NCBI GenBank assembly: GCA_019118345.1
Contig: DWZD01000053.1
Coordinates: forward strand, 62,001 to 126,000
From: Candidatus Desulfovibrio intestinavium
GTDB lineage: Bacteria; Desulfobacterota; Desulfovibrionia; Desulfovibrionales; Desulfovibrionaceae
Length of the DNA: 64,000 nucleotides
Direction of reading: 5' to 3'
This document shows, piece after piece, positions 23,730 to 33,149 of the stretch. The notes under the pieces are model-generated. The model was not told the DNA's origin. It did no database searches and was given only the letters and a program-made list of their open reading frames with translations. The position numbers were made by a program, and so were the translations under genes. Positions within the stretch are counted from its first letter, which is position 1, and each line of letters starts with the position of its first letter.

Positions 23730-24013
23730 TATCCGTCAAACAGCGTGGCGATGCTGGCCGGAGCGCCGGGTATGCTCAGCAGAATGGCGGAGATGGATCC
23801 CCCCGCCACGGCGCTGGTGTAGACCGCGCCCAGCAGGATGAGGCTGGTGGCCGGCGGCATGTAAAAGGTGATGGGCACGAGCAGCGCCACGGCCATGGTC
23901 GGACTCAGGCCGGGCATGGCGCCGAAGAACAGTCCGCCCACCGTCCCCGCCAGCAGGGCCAGCAGGTTCATCCAGTCAAAAACGAGCGGAAGATGCAGTA
24001 AGAATTGTTCCAC
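23730..24013 (-). pseudogene. tctA: tctA 5' fragment: TTT-family transporter permease, interrupted by the prophage
   Basis: Start GTG 24013 after AAGGAGT. About 95 residues match the N-terminus of the large TctA subunit (LLALLAGTVGGLFFGAMPG, VPITFYMPPATSLILLGAVY, IPGAPASIATLFDGY). The frame then passes into phage DNA and stops within five codons (TAG at 23714). Full TctA has about 500 residues and some 10-12 membrane helices. TctA forms the channel of a tripartite tricarboxylate uptake system with TctB and binding protein TctC. The rest of the gene should lie beyond the other prophage end. Confidence 0.85.
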
Positions 24014-24056
24014 GGGACACTCCTTGTTCGCTGTACACGACTTTGTGATTTTTTGA

Positions 24057-24071
24057 GCAAAAGCCATTCCA
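24057..24071 (-). promoter_or_regulatory. Sigma-54 (-24/-12) promoter of tctA
   Basis: Minus-strand TGGAATGGCTTTTGC has GG and GC ten bases apart, as in the consensus TGGCAC-N5-TTGC. A start about 12 bases on leaves a leader of about 30 bases to GTG 24013. Confidence 0.7.
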
Positions 24072-24228
24072 GCCAAAAAGGAGCGCGTTTTTTATGAAAT
24101 GCCGCTATGTTGGCTCATTCCGTCCGACGTATGACAACGCGTCGCGGCAAACTGTCAAGGTTTTCATACACATTGCCGGGACATCTGTCCGAAAGACAAG
24201 ACAATATACACTATCCCGCCAAAAAATC

Positions 24229-24242
24229 TGGCGGATCCGCCA
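24229..24242. promoter_or_regulatory. Palindrome, candidate upstream activator site
   Basis: TGGCGGATCCGCCA, a perfect 14-base palindrome about 160 bases upstream of the tctA sigma-54 promoter: a usual distance for enhancer binding by a sigma-54 activator, one of which is encoded next door. Confidence 0.5.
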
Positions 24243-24262
24243 AGTCCGGCTGACGTCGCCAT

Positions 24263-24284
24263 AAAAAAAAGCCCCTTTCGGGGC
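24263..24284 (-). terminator. Terminator of sigma-54 activator gene
   Basis: Minus-strand GCCCCGAAAGGGGC followed by eight Ts, about 70 bases after the activator's stop. Between this and 24057 lie only the palindrome and the tctA promoter; no further gene is seen in 24014-24352. Confidence 0.85.
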
Positions 24285-24352
24285 TGGACGCAAGGGCCGC
24301 GGATGCTCGCATTCCGCCGCGGCAGGCCCGGCCTGCCGGGGACGCAGGGCGT

Positions 24353-25783
24353 TCACTCATGTTCGCCCTCAGCGTCCCGCTCGGCATGACGCCGTATGCC
24401 CAGCTTGCGCATCTTTTCGTACATATTGGCCCGGGAAATGCCGAGCGTCCGCGCCGTGCGCGTGACATTCCAGCGGTTTTCCCGCAGGGCGACCAGAATG
24501 GCATTGCGTTCGCTGCTTTCGCGTATGACTTCCAGCCGCTCGGCGGGCGCGCTCTTGTCGCCTCCCTGCAGGGCGGCGCCCATGACCAGCGCCGGCGGCA
24601 GATCATCAGGGGTGATGGTATTGCCCTCCGCAAGGCTCATGGCATAGGACAGCACGTTCTTCAGCTCGCGCACATTGCCCGGCCAGCTGTAGCGTTGAAA
24701 GATGGCCAGCACTTCCGCCGAACAGCGCACGCCCCCCTGCCGGCCCAGCGTATGTTCCACCAGGGCCGGAATGTCCTCCAGCCTGTCGCGGAGGGGCGGC
24801 AGGGCGAGCGTCATGGAATTGATGCGGTAGAACAGATCCTCGCGAAAGCTGCCGTTGGCCACCATCTTGCCGAGATCCCGGTTGGTGGCCGTCACCAGCC
24901 GGAAATTGACCGGGTGCGGCGTGCTTTCGCCCACCCGCCGCACGGCCCGTTCCTCGATGACGCGCAGCAGCTTGACCTGTGCCCCCAACGGCAAATCCCC
25001 CACCTCATCCAGAAAGAGCGTACCCTGATCGGCCAGCTCGATCTGGCCGGCCTTGCCTTCCTTGCGCGCGCCGGAAAAGGATCCCGGGGCATAGCCGAAC
25101 AATTCGCTTTCAAACAGATCATGCGGTATGGCCGCGCAATTGATGCTGACATACGGCCCGTCGCTACGGCGGCTGGCATTGTGTATGGCTCCGGCGGCCA
25201 GTTCCTTGCCCGTGCCGGTCTGTCCGGTAATGAGCACGCTGCCGTCCGTGCGGGCAAAGCGCAGCAGCAATTGCTTGAAGGCCAGCATGACCTCTGAGGC
25301 GCCCACGATGGAATCCAGCGTATAGCGCGCTTCCAGCGCGGCCTTGATGCGCCGGGCGTAGCTGTTGACCTTGCTTCCCAGGGATTCGATCTGCCGTTGA
25401 AGGATGTGGAGCTGTTCGGGCTTGTCCAGAACCACCATGGACATGGCCCCGATGAGCGTGCCCTGGGCATTGTACAGGGGATAGCGGTTGGTCAGGATAC
25501 GACTTGACGTCTTGGGTATGAAGCGAATGGCCCCGATATCGGGGCGTCCGTTCTGCAGGACATGAGGGATGCGCGAATCAGGAATGAAGTCCGTGATATG
25601 CCGCCCGATGGCCTCGGTGGGTTCAATGCTCAGATAGTTGGCATAGGCCTTGTTGATAAAGACGACGATGCCGTTTTTATCGCAAATGAACAAGCCTGTC
25701 GGCAGGTTCATGATCGCGATATTGAGCATGGAACAGATGTCAGGAGAGCTTTTGTCCAGATCAAACACTGTGATTTCTTTCAT
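24353..25783 (-). CDS. Sigma-54-dependent transcriptional activator with PAS domain
   Basis: 476 residues. PAS domain about 25-125 (MNLPTGLFICDKNGIVVFINKA), a short coiled linker, AAA+ domain about 160-390, and a Fis-type helix-turn-helix at the end (NVTRTARTLGISRANMYEKM). Walker A is GQTGTGKE and Walker B LFLDEVGD. The sigma-54 contact loop reads GSFSGA in place of the usual GAFTGA, a variant also seen in other activators. No receiver domain, so the signal probably enters through PAS. The tctA promoter directly downstream is sigma-54 type, so it is the probable target. Confidence 0.9.
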   Translation of the reverse strand: MKEITVFDLDKSSPDICSMLNIAIMNLPTGLFICDKNGIVVFINKAYANYLSIEPTEAIGRHITDFIPDSRIPHVLQNGRPDIGAIRFIPKTSSRILTNRYPLYNAQGTLIGAMSMVVLDKPEQLHILQRQIESLGSKVNSYARRIKAALEARYTLDSIVGASEVMLAFKQLLLRFARTDGSVLITGQTGTGKELAAGAIHNASRRSDGPYVSINCAAIPHDLFESELFGYAPGSFSGARKEGKAGQIELADQGTLFLDEVGDLPLGAQVKLLRVIEERAVRRVGESTPHPVNFRLVTATNRDLGKMVANGSFREDLFYRINSMTLALPPLRDRLEDIPALVEHTLGRQGGVRCSAEVLAIFQRYSWPGNVRELKNVLSYAMSLAEGNTITPDDLPPALVMGAALQGGDKSAPAERLEVIRESSERNAILVALRENRWNVTRTARTLGISRANMYEKMRKLGIRRHAERDAEGEHE

Positions 25784-26136
25784 GGTAGAGACCGCATGTT
25801 ACACGTTCCCCGGCCGCCTTTTTTCCCGCCCCCGACCGATGCGCATGCCGCACGCCGGACTCGCCGCGTCAAAGGGCTCAGTCAAGTGTAAGAAAAGGGC
25901 CAAGGACTGTCGAGAGCGAAGCCGCCGCCTTTGCCGTCAGGCCGCACGGCCTGACACCCATGCAGCAAGGATGATGCCAAGCCAGCCCGTTCCGTGCGGC
26001 AACAGGCCAGATGCCGCGCCATACCGCCTCGCTGCCGGGGAACCCCGCTTTTTCGCGGCAGCGCACTTGCCCGACTTGACAGCGGGAAAGCCTCTTCCTA
26101 AAGAAATGGAAGTCAACTTCAACCTATGCATCTACT
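25784..26136. other. Intergenic region between activator and znuA
   Basis: 353 bases between divergent genes. No RNA gene or convincing long frame. GAAGTCAACTTC (26109-26120) is a small palindrome 16 bases before the znuA start, and could be a metal-regulator site; it is too short to assign. Confidence 0.4.
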
Positions 26137-27114
26137 ATGAAATACATCCGGCATCACTTCATTCCGGCCCTGCTTGCGGCCCTGCTGCTCCTTGCCCCCC
26201 GCCCCGCCGCGGCGGACAGCGCGCCGCAGCGGCCGGCTGACGCCCGCATCAGCGTGCTGGCCACCACCTATCCCGTCTGGCTCTTGACGCGCGCCGTCGC
26301 CTGCGATGTGCCCGCTGTGGACGTGCAACTGCTCATAGCCGCCGCCACCGGCTGCCCGCACGACTACGCGCCCACGCCCGCCGATCTGCTGCGGCTGGAA
26401 AAGGCGCAGCTCGTCATCATCAACGGTCTGGGCATGGAAAGCGCCCTGCAGGCGGCTCTGGCGCAACGCGCCGGGGATGTGCTGGACTGCGGCGCGCACC
26501 TGCATGATCAGCTTGCCACCTATGCGGCATCCATGCCCGCCGCCTGCGAGGGCCACCACCATCACCACGACCATGCGGCGGAATGCGGCCCCAACCCGCA
26601 CATCTTTGCCGGGCCGCGCCTTGCCGTCGCCATGACCGGGATCATCGCCGACGAGCTTGCCCGGCGTGATCCCGCCCACGCCGAGCGCTACCGGGCCAAT
26701 GCCGCCCGCTTTGCCGAGGACATGGCCGCCCAGCTGCGGCGGCTCGAACGGCTTGCCGCGCCGGACAATCCGCCCCGCGTGATCCTCCAGCATGACGGGC
26801 TGGCCTATTTTGCCGCCGACGCGGGCCTGAAGGTGCTGGACATTGTGCAGGAGGACGACGAACGGCCCACGGCCAGCCGCCTCATGGAACTGCTGGCCCG
26901 CATCCGGGCGGAAAAGCCCGAACTTCTGCTGGCAGAGGCCCAGTTTGCGGACAAAACCATGTTCACCCTTGCCGGAGAGGGAGGGACGCCCCTGCTGCAA
27001 CTGGACTCGCTGGCTTCCGGCCGGGAGGACGTGCCCGCCGATCACTATGTGCGCACCATGCGGGAAAACATCAACCGTCTCGAGGAAAGCCTTGCCCGGC
27101 CCCGTTCCTTCTGA
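26137..27114 (+). CDS. znuA: Zinc ABC transporter, periplasmic binding protein ZnuA
   Basis: 325 residues. Signal peptide 1-26 (ALLAALLLLAPRPAAA). Cluster A-I metal-binding fold: TYPVWLLTRAV, then a zinc-ligand His in GCPHDYAPTPADL; a His-rich loop (GHHHHHDHAAECGPNPH, near 138-154) that includes the second ligand NPH; a third in LQHDGLAYFAADAGL. The His loop is typical of ZnuA and gathers zinc. First gene of znuACB. A manganese or other metal role cannot be excluded, but the His loop favours zinc. Confidence 0.9.
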   Translation: MKYIRHHFIPALLAALLLLAPRPAAADSAPQRPADARISVLATTYPVWLLTRAVACDVPAVDVQLLIAAATGCPHDYAPTPADLLRLEKAQLVIINGLGMESALQAALAQRAGDVLDCGAHLHDQLATYAASMPAACEGHHHHHDHAAECGPNPHIFAGPRLAVAMTGIIADELARRDPAHAERYRANAARFAEDMAAQLRRLERLAAPDNPPRVILQHDGLAYFAADAGLKVLDIVQEDDERPTASRLMELLARIRAEKPELLLAEAQFADKTMFTLAGEGGTPLLQLDSLASGREDVPADHYVRTMRENINRLEESLARPRSF

Positions 27115-27115
27115 G

Positions 27116-27943
27116 GTGGCGGTGCGCCTGCGCGGCCTGACGGTGCAGCGTGACGGCCTGAGCATCCTGAGCGACATCAATGCCGACATCCCGCGCGGCG
27201 GCTGCACCGTGCTGGTCGGCCCCAACGGCGCGGGCAAGAGCACGCTCCTGCTCTGCCTCATCGGAGAAATGCCGCACGAAGGCCGCGTCACCTTTCCGGC
27301 CTCCGGGCATACTGCGCCGCGCATGGCCTATGTGCCGCAGCATGTGCAGCTCGACGCCGGGCTGCCCCTTACCGTGCTGGAATTTCTGGCCCTGGGGCAG
27401 CAGCGCCGTCCGCTCTGGCTGGGCATTGCCGCCAGCGTGCGCGCCCAGGCCCTCAACCAGCTGGATGCGGTGCAGGCCGCACATCTCGCCCGGCGGCGCA
27501 TGGGCGATCTTTCCGGCGGCGAACAGCGGCGCGTGCTGCTGGCAGCAGCCCTGGCCCGGCGGCCTCGTCTGCTTCTGCTGGACGAACCCGCCGCCGGAGT
27601 GGACGCGGGCGGCGAGCGCCTGTTCTGGGAGGTGCTGGACGCCGCCCGGCGGGAGCAGGACTTCACCCTGATCATGGTCAGCCACAACCTTTCCCTGACC
27701 GCCCACTACGCCACGCAGGTGCTTTGCCTCAAGGGCTGCCTGTTGCGCAGCGGCACGCCGCACACCGCCCTGACCGCGCCGACCCTGCGCGCGCTTTTCG
27801 GCGTGCCCATTCACCTTTATCCCGAGCAATGCGAGGAGCCGGACGAAACCTGCGCGCAGTGCGGCGCGCACTGCCACAGCACGGACACGACCGCCTGCGG
27901 CCCCTCGGCACCTCAGCCGCCCCGTTCCGGGAGTCTTGCATGA
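27116..27943 (+). CDS. znuC: Zinc ABC transporter ATPase ZnuC
   Basis: About 275 residues from GTG 27116 (GTG 27122 is equally possible), starting right after the znuA stop. Walker A GPNGAGKST, Q-loop YVPQHVQLD, signature LSGGEQRRVLLAAAL, Walker B LLLLDEPAAGVD, switch His in SHNLS. The C-terminal tail is unusual: Cys/His-rich (residues around CEEPDETCAQCGAHCHSTD), which could bind zinc and report cytoplasmic metal level. It overlaps znuB by four bases. Confidence 0.9.
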   Translation: MAVRLRGLTVQRDGLSILSDINADIPRGGCTVLVGPNGAGKSTLLLCLIGEMPHEGRVTFPASGHTAPRMAYVPQHVQLDAGLPLTVLEFLALGQQRRPLWLGIAASVRAQALNQLDAVQAAHLARRRMGDLSGGEQRRVLLAAALARRPRLLLLDEPAAGVDAGGERLFWEVLDAARREQDFTLIMVSHNLSLTAHYATQVLCLKGCLLRSGTPHTALTAPTLRALFGVPIHLYPEQCEEPDETCAQCGAHCHSTDTTACGPSAPQPPRSGSLA

Positions 27944-28827
27944 TGGAAAGCCTGTACGCCCTGCTGCCCGAGGCGCTTTCACTGAGCGAGGCCCTGCGCC
28001 TGCTGCCGCTGGACTGCCTGCAAGTCGCCTTCATGCGGCAGGCCCTGCTGGCCGTCCTGCTGCTGGCCCCCATGACCGCCGCCCTGGGCGTGAGCGTCAT
28101 CACCTTCCGCATGGCCTTCTTTTCCGACGCCATCGGACATTCGGCCTTTGCGGGCGTGGCGATAGGCCTGCTGCTTTCCCTCGACCCCCTGTTCACCATG
28201 CCCGCCTTCGGGGTGCTGGTGGGCCTGTGCATCATGGCCGTGCGCCGGGGAAGTCTGCTCTCGGCGGATACCTCCATCGGCATTGTCTTCTCGGCGGTCG
28301 TGGCCTTCGGTCTGGCCGTGGTCAGCCGCGCGCCGGGCATGAGCCGCAGCATGACCCAATTCCTCTACGGCGACATTCTGACCGTCAGCCCCGCCGAACT
28401 GGGCTTTCTGGCCCTGCTGCTCCCTGTCCTGCTTGTCTTTGCCGTGGTGGGCTTCAACCGCCTCCTCCTCGTGGCCCTGAATCCCGTCATGGCCCGGGCA
28501 CACGGGGTTCGGGTGGCCATCTGGCAATATGCCTTCGCGGCCCTGCTCTCCCTCGTGGTCATGCTGGCCGTGCGCGCCGTGGGCGTGCTGCTCGTGACCG
28601 CCCTGCTCATCGTTCCGGCGGCCACGGCCCGCCACCTTGCCCGCACGGCGGGCGGCATGTTCTGGTGGGCGCAGGCCGTGGCCCTTTTCAGCGGCGTCAG
28701 CGGCCTGCTGCTCTCCGCACAGCCCTGGCTCGGTACGGCCAGCGGCGCCACCATCATCCTCGTCTCCTGCGCCTGCTTCCTGCTCAGCGCCCTTTGGGCG
28801 CGGCGGCAGGGGCACCGCCGCGCCTGA
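27940..28827 (+). CDS. znuB: Zinc ABC transporter permease ZnuB
   Basis: 295 residues, ATG 27940 overlapping the znuC stop (ATGA). Eight or so hydrophobic helices. ABC-3 family motifs: AFFSDAIGHSAFAGVAIG (near 63-80), SADTSIGIVFS, LLVTALLIVPAATARHLA. Moves zinc across the inner membrane. After its stop, 28828-29087 holds no recognisable gene or clear terminator. Confidence 0.9.
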   Translation: MMESLYALLPEALSLSEALRLLPLDCLQVAFMRQALLAVLLLAPMTAALGVSVITFRMAFFSDAIGHSAFAGVAIGLLLSLDPLFTMPAFGVLVGLCIMAVRRGSLLSADTSIGIVFSAVVAFGLAVVSRAPGMSRSMTQFLYGDILTVSPAELGFLALLLPVLLVFAVVGFNRLLLVALNPVMARAHGVRVAIWQYAFAALLSLVVMLAVRAVGVLLVTALLIVPAATARHLARTAGGMFWWAQAVALFSGVSGLLLSAQPWLGTASGATIILVSCACFLLSALWARRQGHRRA

Positions 28828-29087
28828 ACGCGGACGGCATCCTTTCCGGCAGCAACCAGATCAGGCGAAACAAAAGCCTGTTCGCGCCCGCGCCGCTCCT
28901 TGCGCCTGTGCCGGACAACCGGCGGCAACGGCCACGCCTTGCGTCGGCTTGCCCGAATGCGGACGGCCTGATGGAGCAAGCCGCCCTGCGCTGCAAAGCA
29001 GGACGGCTTGCCGTTACGTTGCCGGGCATCAGCCGCAAGGAAAACGCGCGGCAGGCGAATGGCTCAGACGTCGGCCAGCCCCGAGAG

Positions 29088-29462
29088 TCAGCAGCTGCCG
29101 CCTCGGCATGCCGCCATGCGGCCCTGCCCCTGATTGCCGCATGCGGCCCGTCCGTGCCCCTTGCCGCCGCCCCGGCCCTGACCGTGGCCCGCGTGCGGTT
29201 GCCCCTGCCCCTGGCCGCCGCACGCGCCCTGACCGGCGTTATGCTCATGCACGATCATGCCGCCCTGTCCCTGACCGCCGCACGGGCCGTGCCCCTCTCC
29301 GGCATGGTCATGCTCGCGGCCCCATCCGTGCGACCGCCCGTGGCATTGCCCGTGGCGATGCCTCTTTTCGCCGCCGCCGGGCTGCGGCGTATGCGCCGCT
29401 TCGCCGCTGGACGGCGTGACATTCTGGGCCAGCTCCCCTGTTTCGTTGCGCATCGTTTCCAT
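29088..29462 (-). CDS. Gly/His/Gln-rich low-complexity protein, likely metal-binding
   Basis: 124 residues, ATG 29462 after GGAG. Almost all Gly, His, Gln, Arg and Cys, with repeats such as GHGPCGGQGQGG and ACGGQGQGQPHAGHGQG and a terminal Cys. No fold or family recognised; the composition suits a metal store or chaperone. Its promoter region carries the same 14-base palindrome as the DUF134 regulator's, which supports it being a real, co-regulated gene. GC-rich low complexity can also produce false frames, hence moderate confidence. Confidence 0.6.
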   Translation of the reverse strand: METMRNETGELAQNVTPSSGEAAHTPQPGGGEKRHRHGQCHGRSHGWGREHDHAGEGHGPCGGQGQGGMIVHEHNAGQGACGGQGQGQPHAGHGQGRGGGKGHGRAACGNQGQGRMAACRGGSC

Positions 29463-29477
29463 GATGATCTCCTTTTA

Positions 29478-29491
29478 TGAAATATATTTCA
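29478..29491. promoter_or_regulatory. Palindromic operator TGAAATATATTTCA, copy 1
   Basis: A perfect palindrome 15 bases upstream of the Gly/His-rich gene start, identical to 30775-30788. AT-rich in a GC-rich region, so it may overlap the -10 box. Confidence 0.75.
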
Positions 29492-29535
29492 TTATATGGT
29501 TTGTGAAAAGCCGGGTACACAGCCCGGCGCATCCG

Positions 29536-30174
29536 CTATCCCTCACAGCGGGCCAGAAAAAAGCCCACCGGCAATGCGGCTTCCAAAAAGTCGGCCCGGG
29601 AATGGCGCTGCGGATCATATTCCAGCAGAAGCGATCCCGTGCGCCGGCTGAAGGTCAGCCCGGTAAAGCAGCCGGCCAGTTCCAGCGCCTCCCGCAGGGG
29701 CGCATGAACGGCGTCTGCTCGCAGGGCGGAATGGCGCAGGCGCACGCGCCCGTCGGTAAAACTCGTGATATGCGCCAGCAGGGCGGCCAACGCCGCACGC
29801 CGCTCTGCCGCCGCATCGGACGGCAGCTCAGCCACGTCGATGCTCGCTTCCCCGGCGGACGCAGCCAGAGGCGGCTTGCCCTCGTGCATTTCGATCTCAG
29901 CAGACCGGTCGGCAGCAAACAGCTGGCGCAGGGCCTCTTCCAGCGGTTCAGCCTGCTGCTTGCGTCCTCTGCCGCCCTGCCCGCGCCCGGCACCGCCCTT
30001 GCCGCCGCCCGACCGGGCGAAGGGCGACGCGCCTCCGCCTCGTTCTCCCCCGGCCACAGCGAGCATACGCCTGGCCATGCCGCCCCATGCGCCCGGAGCG
30101 CCGCCGGCTGTTCCGCCTCCCAGAAGCGCCTTGCCCAGCACGGCCACAAGACCGATACCCATCTTTCCCATCAT
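29536..30174 (-). CDS. HMA2-like heavy-metal-associated protein
   Basis: 212 residues. A hydrophobic, Gly-rich N-terminus (MGIGLVAVLGKALLGGG) may anchor it to the membrane. A Gly/Arg linker follows (45-75). Residues 115-212 read as an HMA2-type domain: HITSFTDGRVRLRHSAL, CFTGLTFSRRTGSLLLEYDP. These domains lack the CxxC of classical HMA, and none is seen here. It overlaps the DUF134 gene by four bases, so they are co-expressed. Confidence 0.7.
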   Translation of the reverse strand: MMGKMGIGLVAVLGKALLGGGTAGGAPGAWGGMARRMLAVAGGERGGGASPFARSGGGKGGAGRGQGGRGRKQQAEPLEEALRQLFAADRSAEIEMHEGKPPLAASAGEASIDVAELPSDAAAERRAALAALLAHITSFTDGRVRLRHSALRADAVHAPLREALELAGCFTGLTFSRRTGSLLLEYDPQRHSRADFLEAALPVGFFLARCEG

Positions 30175-30755
30175 TCCGCATCCTCCCTGCCGCCGCGACC
30201 CGGGCCGCAGCCGTGGCCGCGCCCCCGACCGGGCCGGGGACTGCCCCCCGCGCCGTCCCGGGCCGCCACGCGACGTGCGCCGGAGGCTTCACGCTCTCCG
30301 GATTCCGGATTGACCATCGCCCGACCCCGTGCCTCTGCCGCAAGCGCTTCCCCTCCGGCTGCCGGGCTGGCGCTTTGCCGACCCGGCCCGTGCCGCGACC
30401 GTCCCGCCCACCTGCCGCCGTGCGGGCCGCGGCCAGCCGGCCCGCCCGGGGCGACGCACGGCCTGCCGCCGGGACGGATTGCCACGCTTCCTCCCTCGCA
30501 GCACAGCGCCCAGCCGTCGCGCAGGGCCGTGGCCACCCGCCGCCGGGCTTCACCCAGCAGGCGGCAGAGGGTCGGCGGGGAAATGCCCATGCGCGCCGCC
30601 GCCGCTTCCTGCGAAAGGCCTTCGGCATCCACCAGCCGCAGCGCCTCGAACATGTCCAGGCCGAGGGGGACTTCGGCGGCGTCCGGCCACCCTTCGGGCA
30701 GGTAGCGCCGCCAGGGCGGGGGCGCGTCGATATGTCTGATCTTTGGTGGACGCAT
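30171..30755 (-). CDS. DUF134 (UPF0251) family DNA-binding protein
   Basis: 194 residues, of which about 1-105 are the DUF134 domain: RPPKIRHIDAPPPWRRYLPEG, then LDMFEALRLVDAEGLSQEAA and the helix-turn-helix MGISPPTLCRLLGEARRRV. The remaining 90 residues are Gly/Arg-rich, low-complexity, and not part of the family. In sulfate reducers DUF134 proteins often sit beside metal-cofactor proteins such as the MTH1175/ORP group. A perfect palindrome 20 bases upstream suggests autoregulation. Confidence 0.85.
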   Translation of the reverse strand: MRPPKIRHIDAPPPWRRYLPEGWPDAAEVPLGLDMFEALRLVDAEGLSQEAAAARMGISPPTLCRLLGEARRRVATALRDGWALCCEGGSVAIRPGGRPCVAPGGPAGRGPHGGRWAGRSRHGPGRQSASPAAGGEALAAEARGRAMVNPESGEREASGARRVAARDGAGGSPRPGRGRGHGCGPGRGGREDAE

Positions 30756-30774
30756 GCGGGAACATCCTGTGTTT

Positions 30775-30788
30775 TGAAATATATTTCA
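30775..30788. promoter_or_regulatory. Palindromic operator TGAAATATATTTCA, copy 2
   Basis: Identical 14-base palindrome upstream of the DUF134 gene; with copy 1 it defines a two-transcript regulon. Confidence 0.75.
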
Positions 30789-30922
30789 TATCTAGTCCCC
30801 GCACCAACGCCTGTCAAGGGGGGAGCGGGATATTTTCCGCCCGCCTGCGCGGCGCGGGGGCCGGAGGCAAATTTTTCTGTCAACCATCTCAATTTGTTAG
30901 CGATGATTACCAGCTGCGGGCA

Positions 30923-32361
<1,439 letters not shown>

Positions 32362-32389
32362 GCGCGCGCCGGGGAAAATCCTGAATCCA

Positions 32390-32422
32390 AAGGGGGGAAA
32401 GGCGAATCGCCTTTCCCCCCTT
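32390..32422. terminator. Bidirectional-looking terminator after gdhA
   Basis: Near-perfect 16-base arms (32390-32405 and 32407-32422) of A/G and T/C runs, followed by CCTTTTCC; lies between the convergent gdhA and nitroreductase genes. Confidence 0.85.
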
Positions 32423-32459
32423 CCTTTTCCCGGGCCGCCGTGCCGGACGGCTGGGCGGC

Positions 32460-32969
32460 CTACCAGTGATTGCGGTGCACCTTGTCTTCCTGATAGCGGT
32501 CGGCTTCGCTGAAGTCCTGCGCGGGGTGGCCCATGACCACAAGGCTCAGGGGAATGATGTTGTCCGGCAGGCCGAGGATGCGCCGCACGGGGGCGATGCG
32601 ATCCTCCACGGGATGCAGGCCGCACCACACGCTGCCGATGTTCAGGCCGCGCGCGGCCAGCATGAGATTCTGCGTGGCGGCGGCGCAGTCCTGCACCCAG
32701 AAGCCGCGCGTTTTTTCCGCATCCAGATCGCCGCAGACCACCACGGCCAGCGGGGCGTCGGCAGCCATTTTGGCATACGGGTGTTCAGCGGCAATGCGAT
32801 CCAGCGTGGCCCTGTCGTCCACCACCACAAAATGCCACGGCTGGCGATTGCTGGCGCTGGGGGCCAGCATGGCCGCCTTGAGCATGGTGCGGACATCCTC
32901 GGGGGACACGGGTTCCGCCGTGTATTTGCGGATGCTGCGACGGGTGAAGAGCGCTTCAAAAAGTTCCAT
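32460..32969 (-). CDS. Nitroreductase family FMN oxidoreductase
   Basis: 169 residues, ATG 32969 after AGGAGG. Typical short nitroreductase: FTRRSIRKYT (FMN phosphate-binding Arg/Ser), MLAPSASNRQPWHF, AAATQNLMLAARGLNIGSVW, and GHPAQ near the end. FMN-dependent reduction of nitro compounds, quinones or similar with NAD(P)H; the natural substrate is not predictable. Lone gene, convergent with gdhA. Confidence 0.9.
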   Translation of the reverse strand: MELFEALFTRRSIRKYTAEPVSPEDVRTMLKAAMLAPSASNRQPWHFVVVDDRATLDRIAAEHPYAKMAADAPLAVVVCGDLDAEKTRGFWVQDCAAATQNLMLAARGLNIGSVWCGLHPVEDRIAPVRRILGLPDNIIPLSLVVMGHPAQDFSEADRYQEDKVHRNHW

Positions 32970-33149
32970 GTCTACCTCCTGTTGTCCGGCAGGCCCGCAG
33001 CCACGGCCCAACCGCCGCCCCATCCCGCAGGGAGCATTCCCGCGACGGCGGCCTCCCCGGCGGGAAGGGAGCCGCACGCGGCCAACGCATTGCAACCCCC
33101 CGGATAATCCGTTATCTTGGAAAGATAGTGGAAAAAGAGAGGTGCCGTC

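Noticed and set aside
23730..23745. CCGTCAA at 23733 as a fourth transposase-binding repeat
   Set aside because: It encodes the conserved Phe-Asp-Gly of tctA and falls outside the 22-base periodicity, so it is host sequence.
27936..29480. 514-codon plus-strand frame over znuB and the following gap
   Set aside because: Out of frame with znuB and Pro/Arg/Ala-rich; no ribosome site or family.
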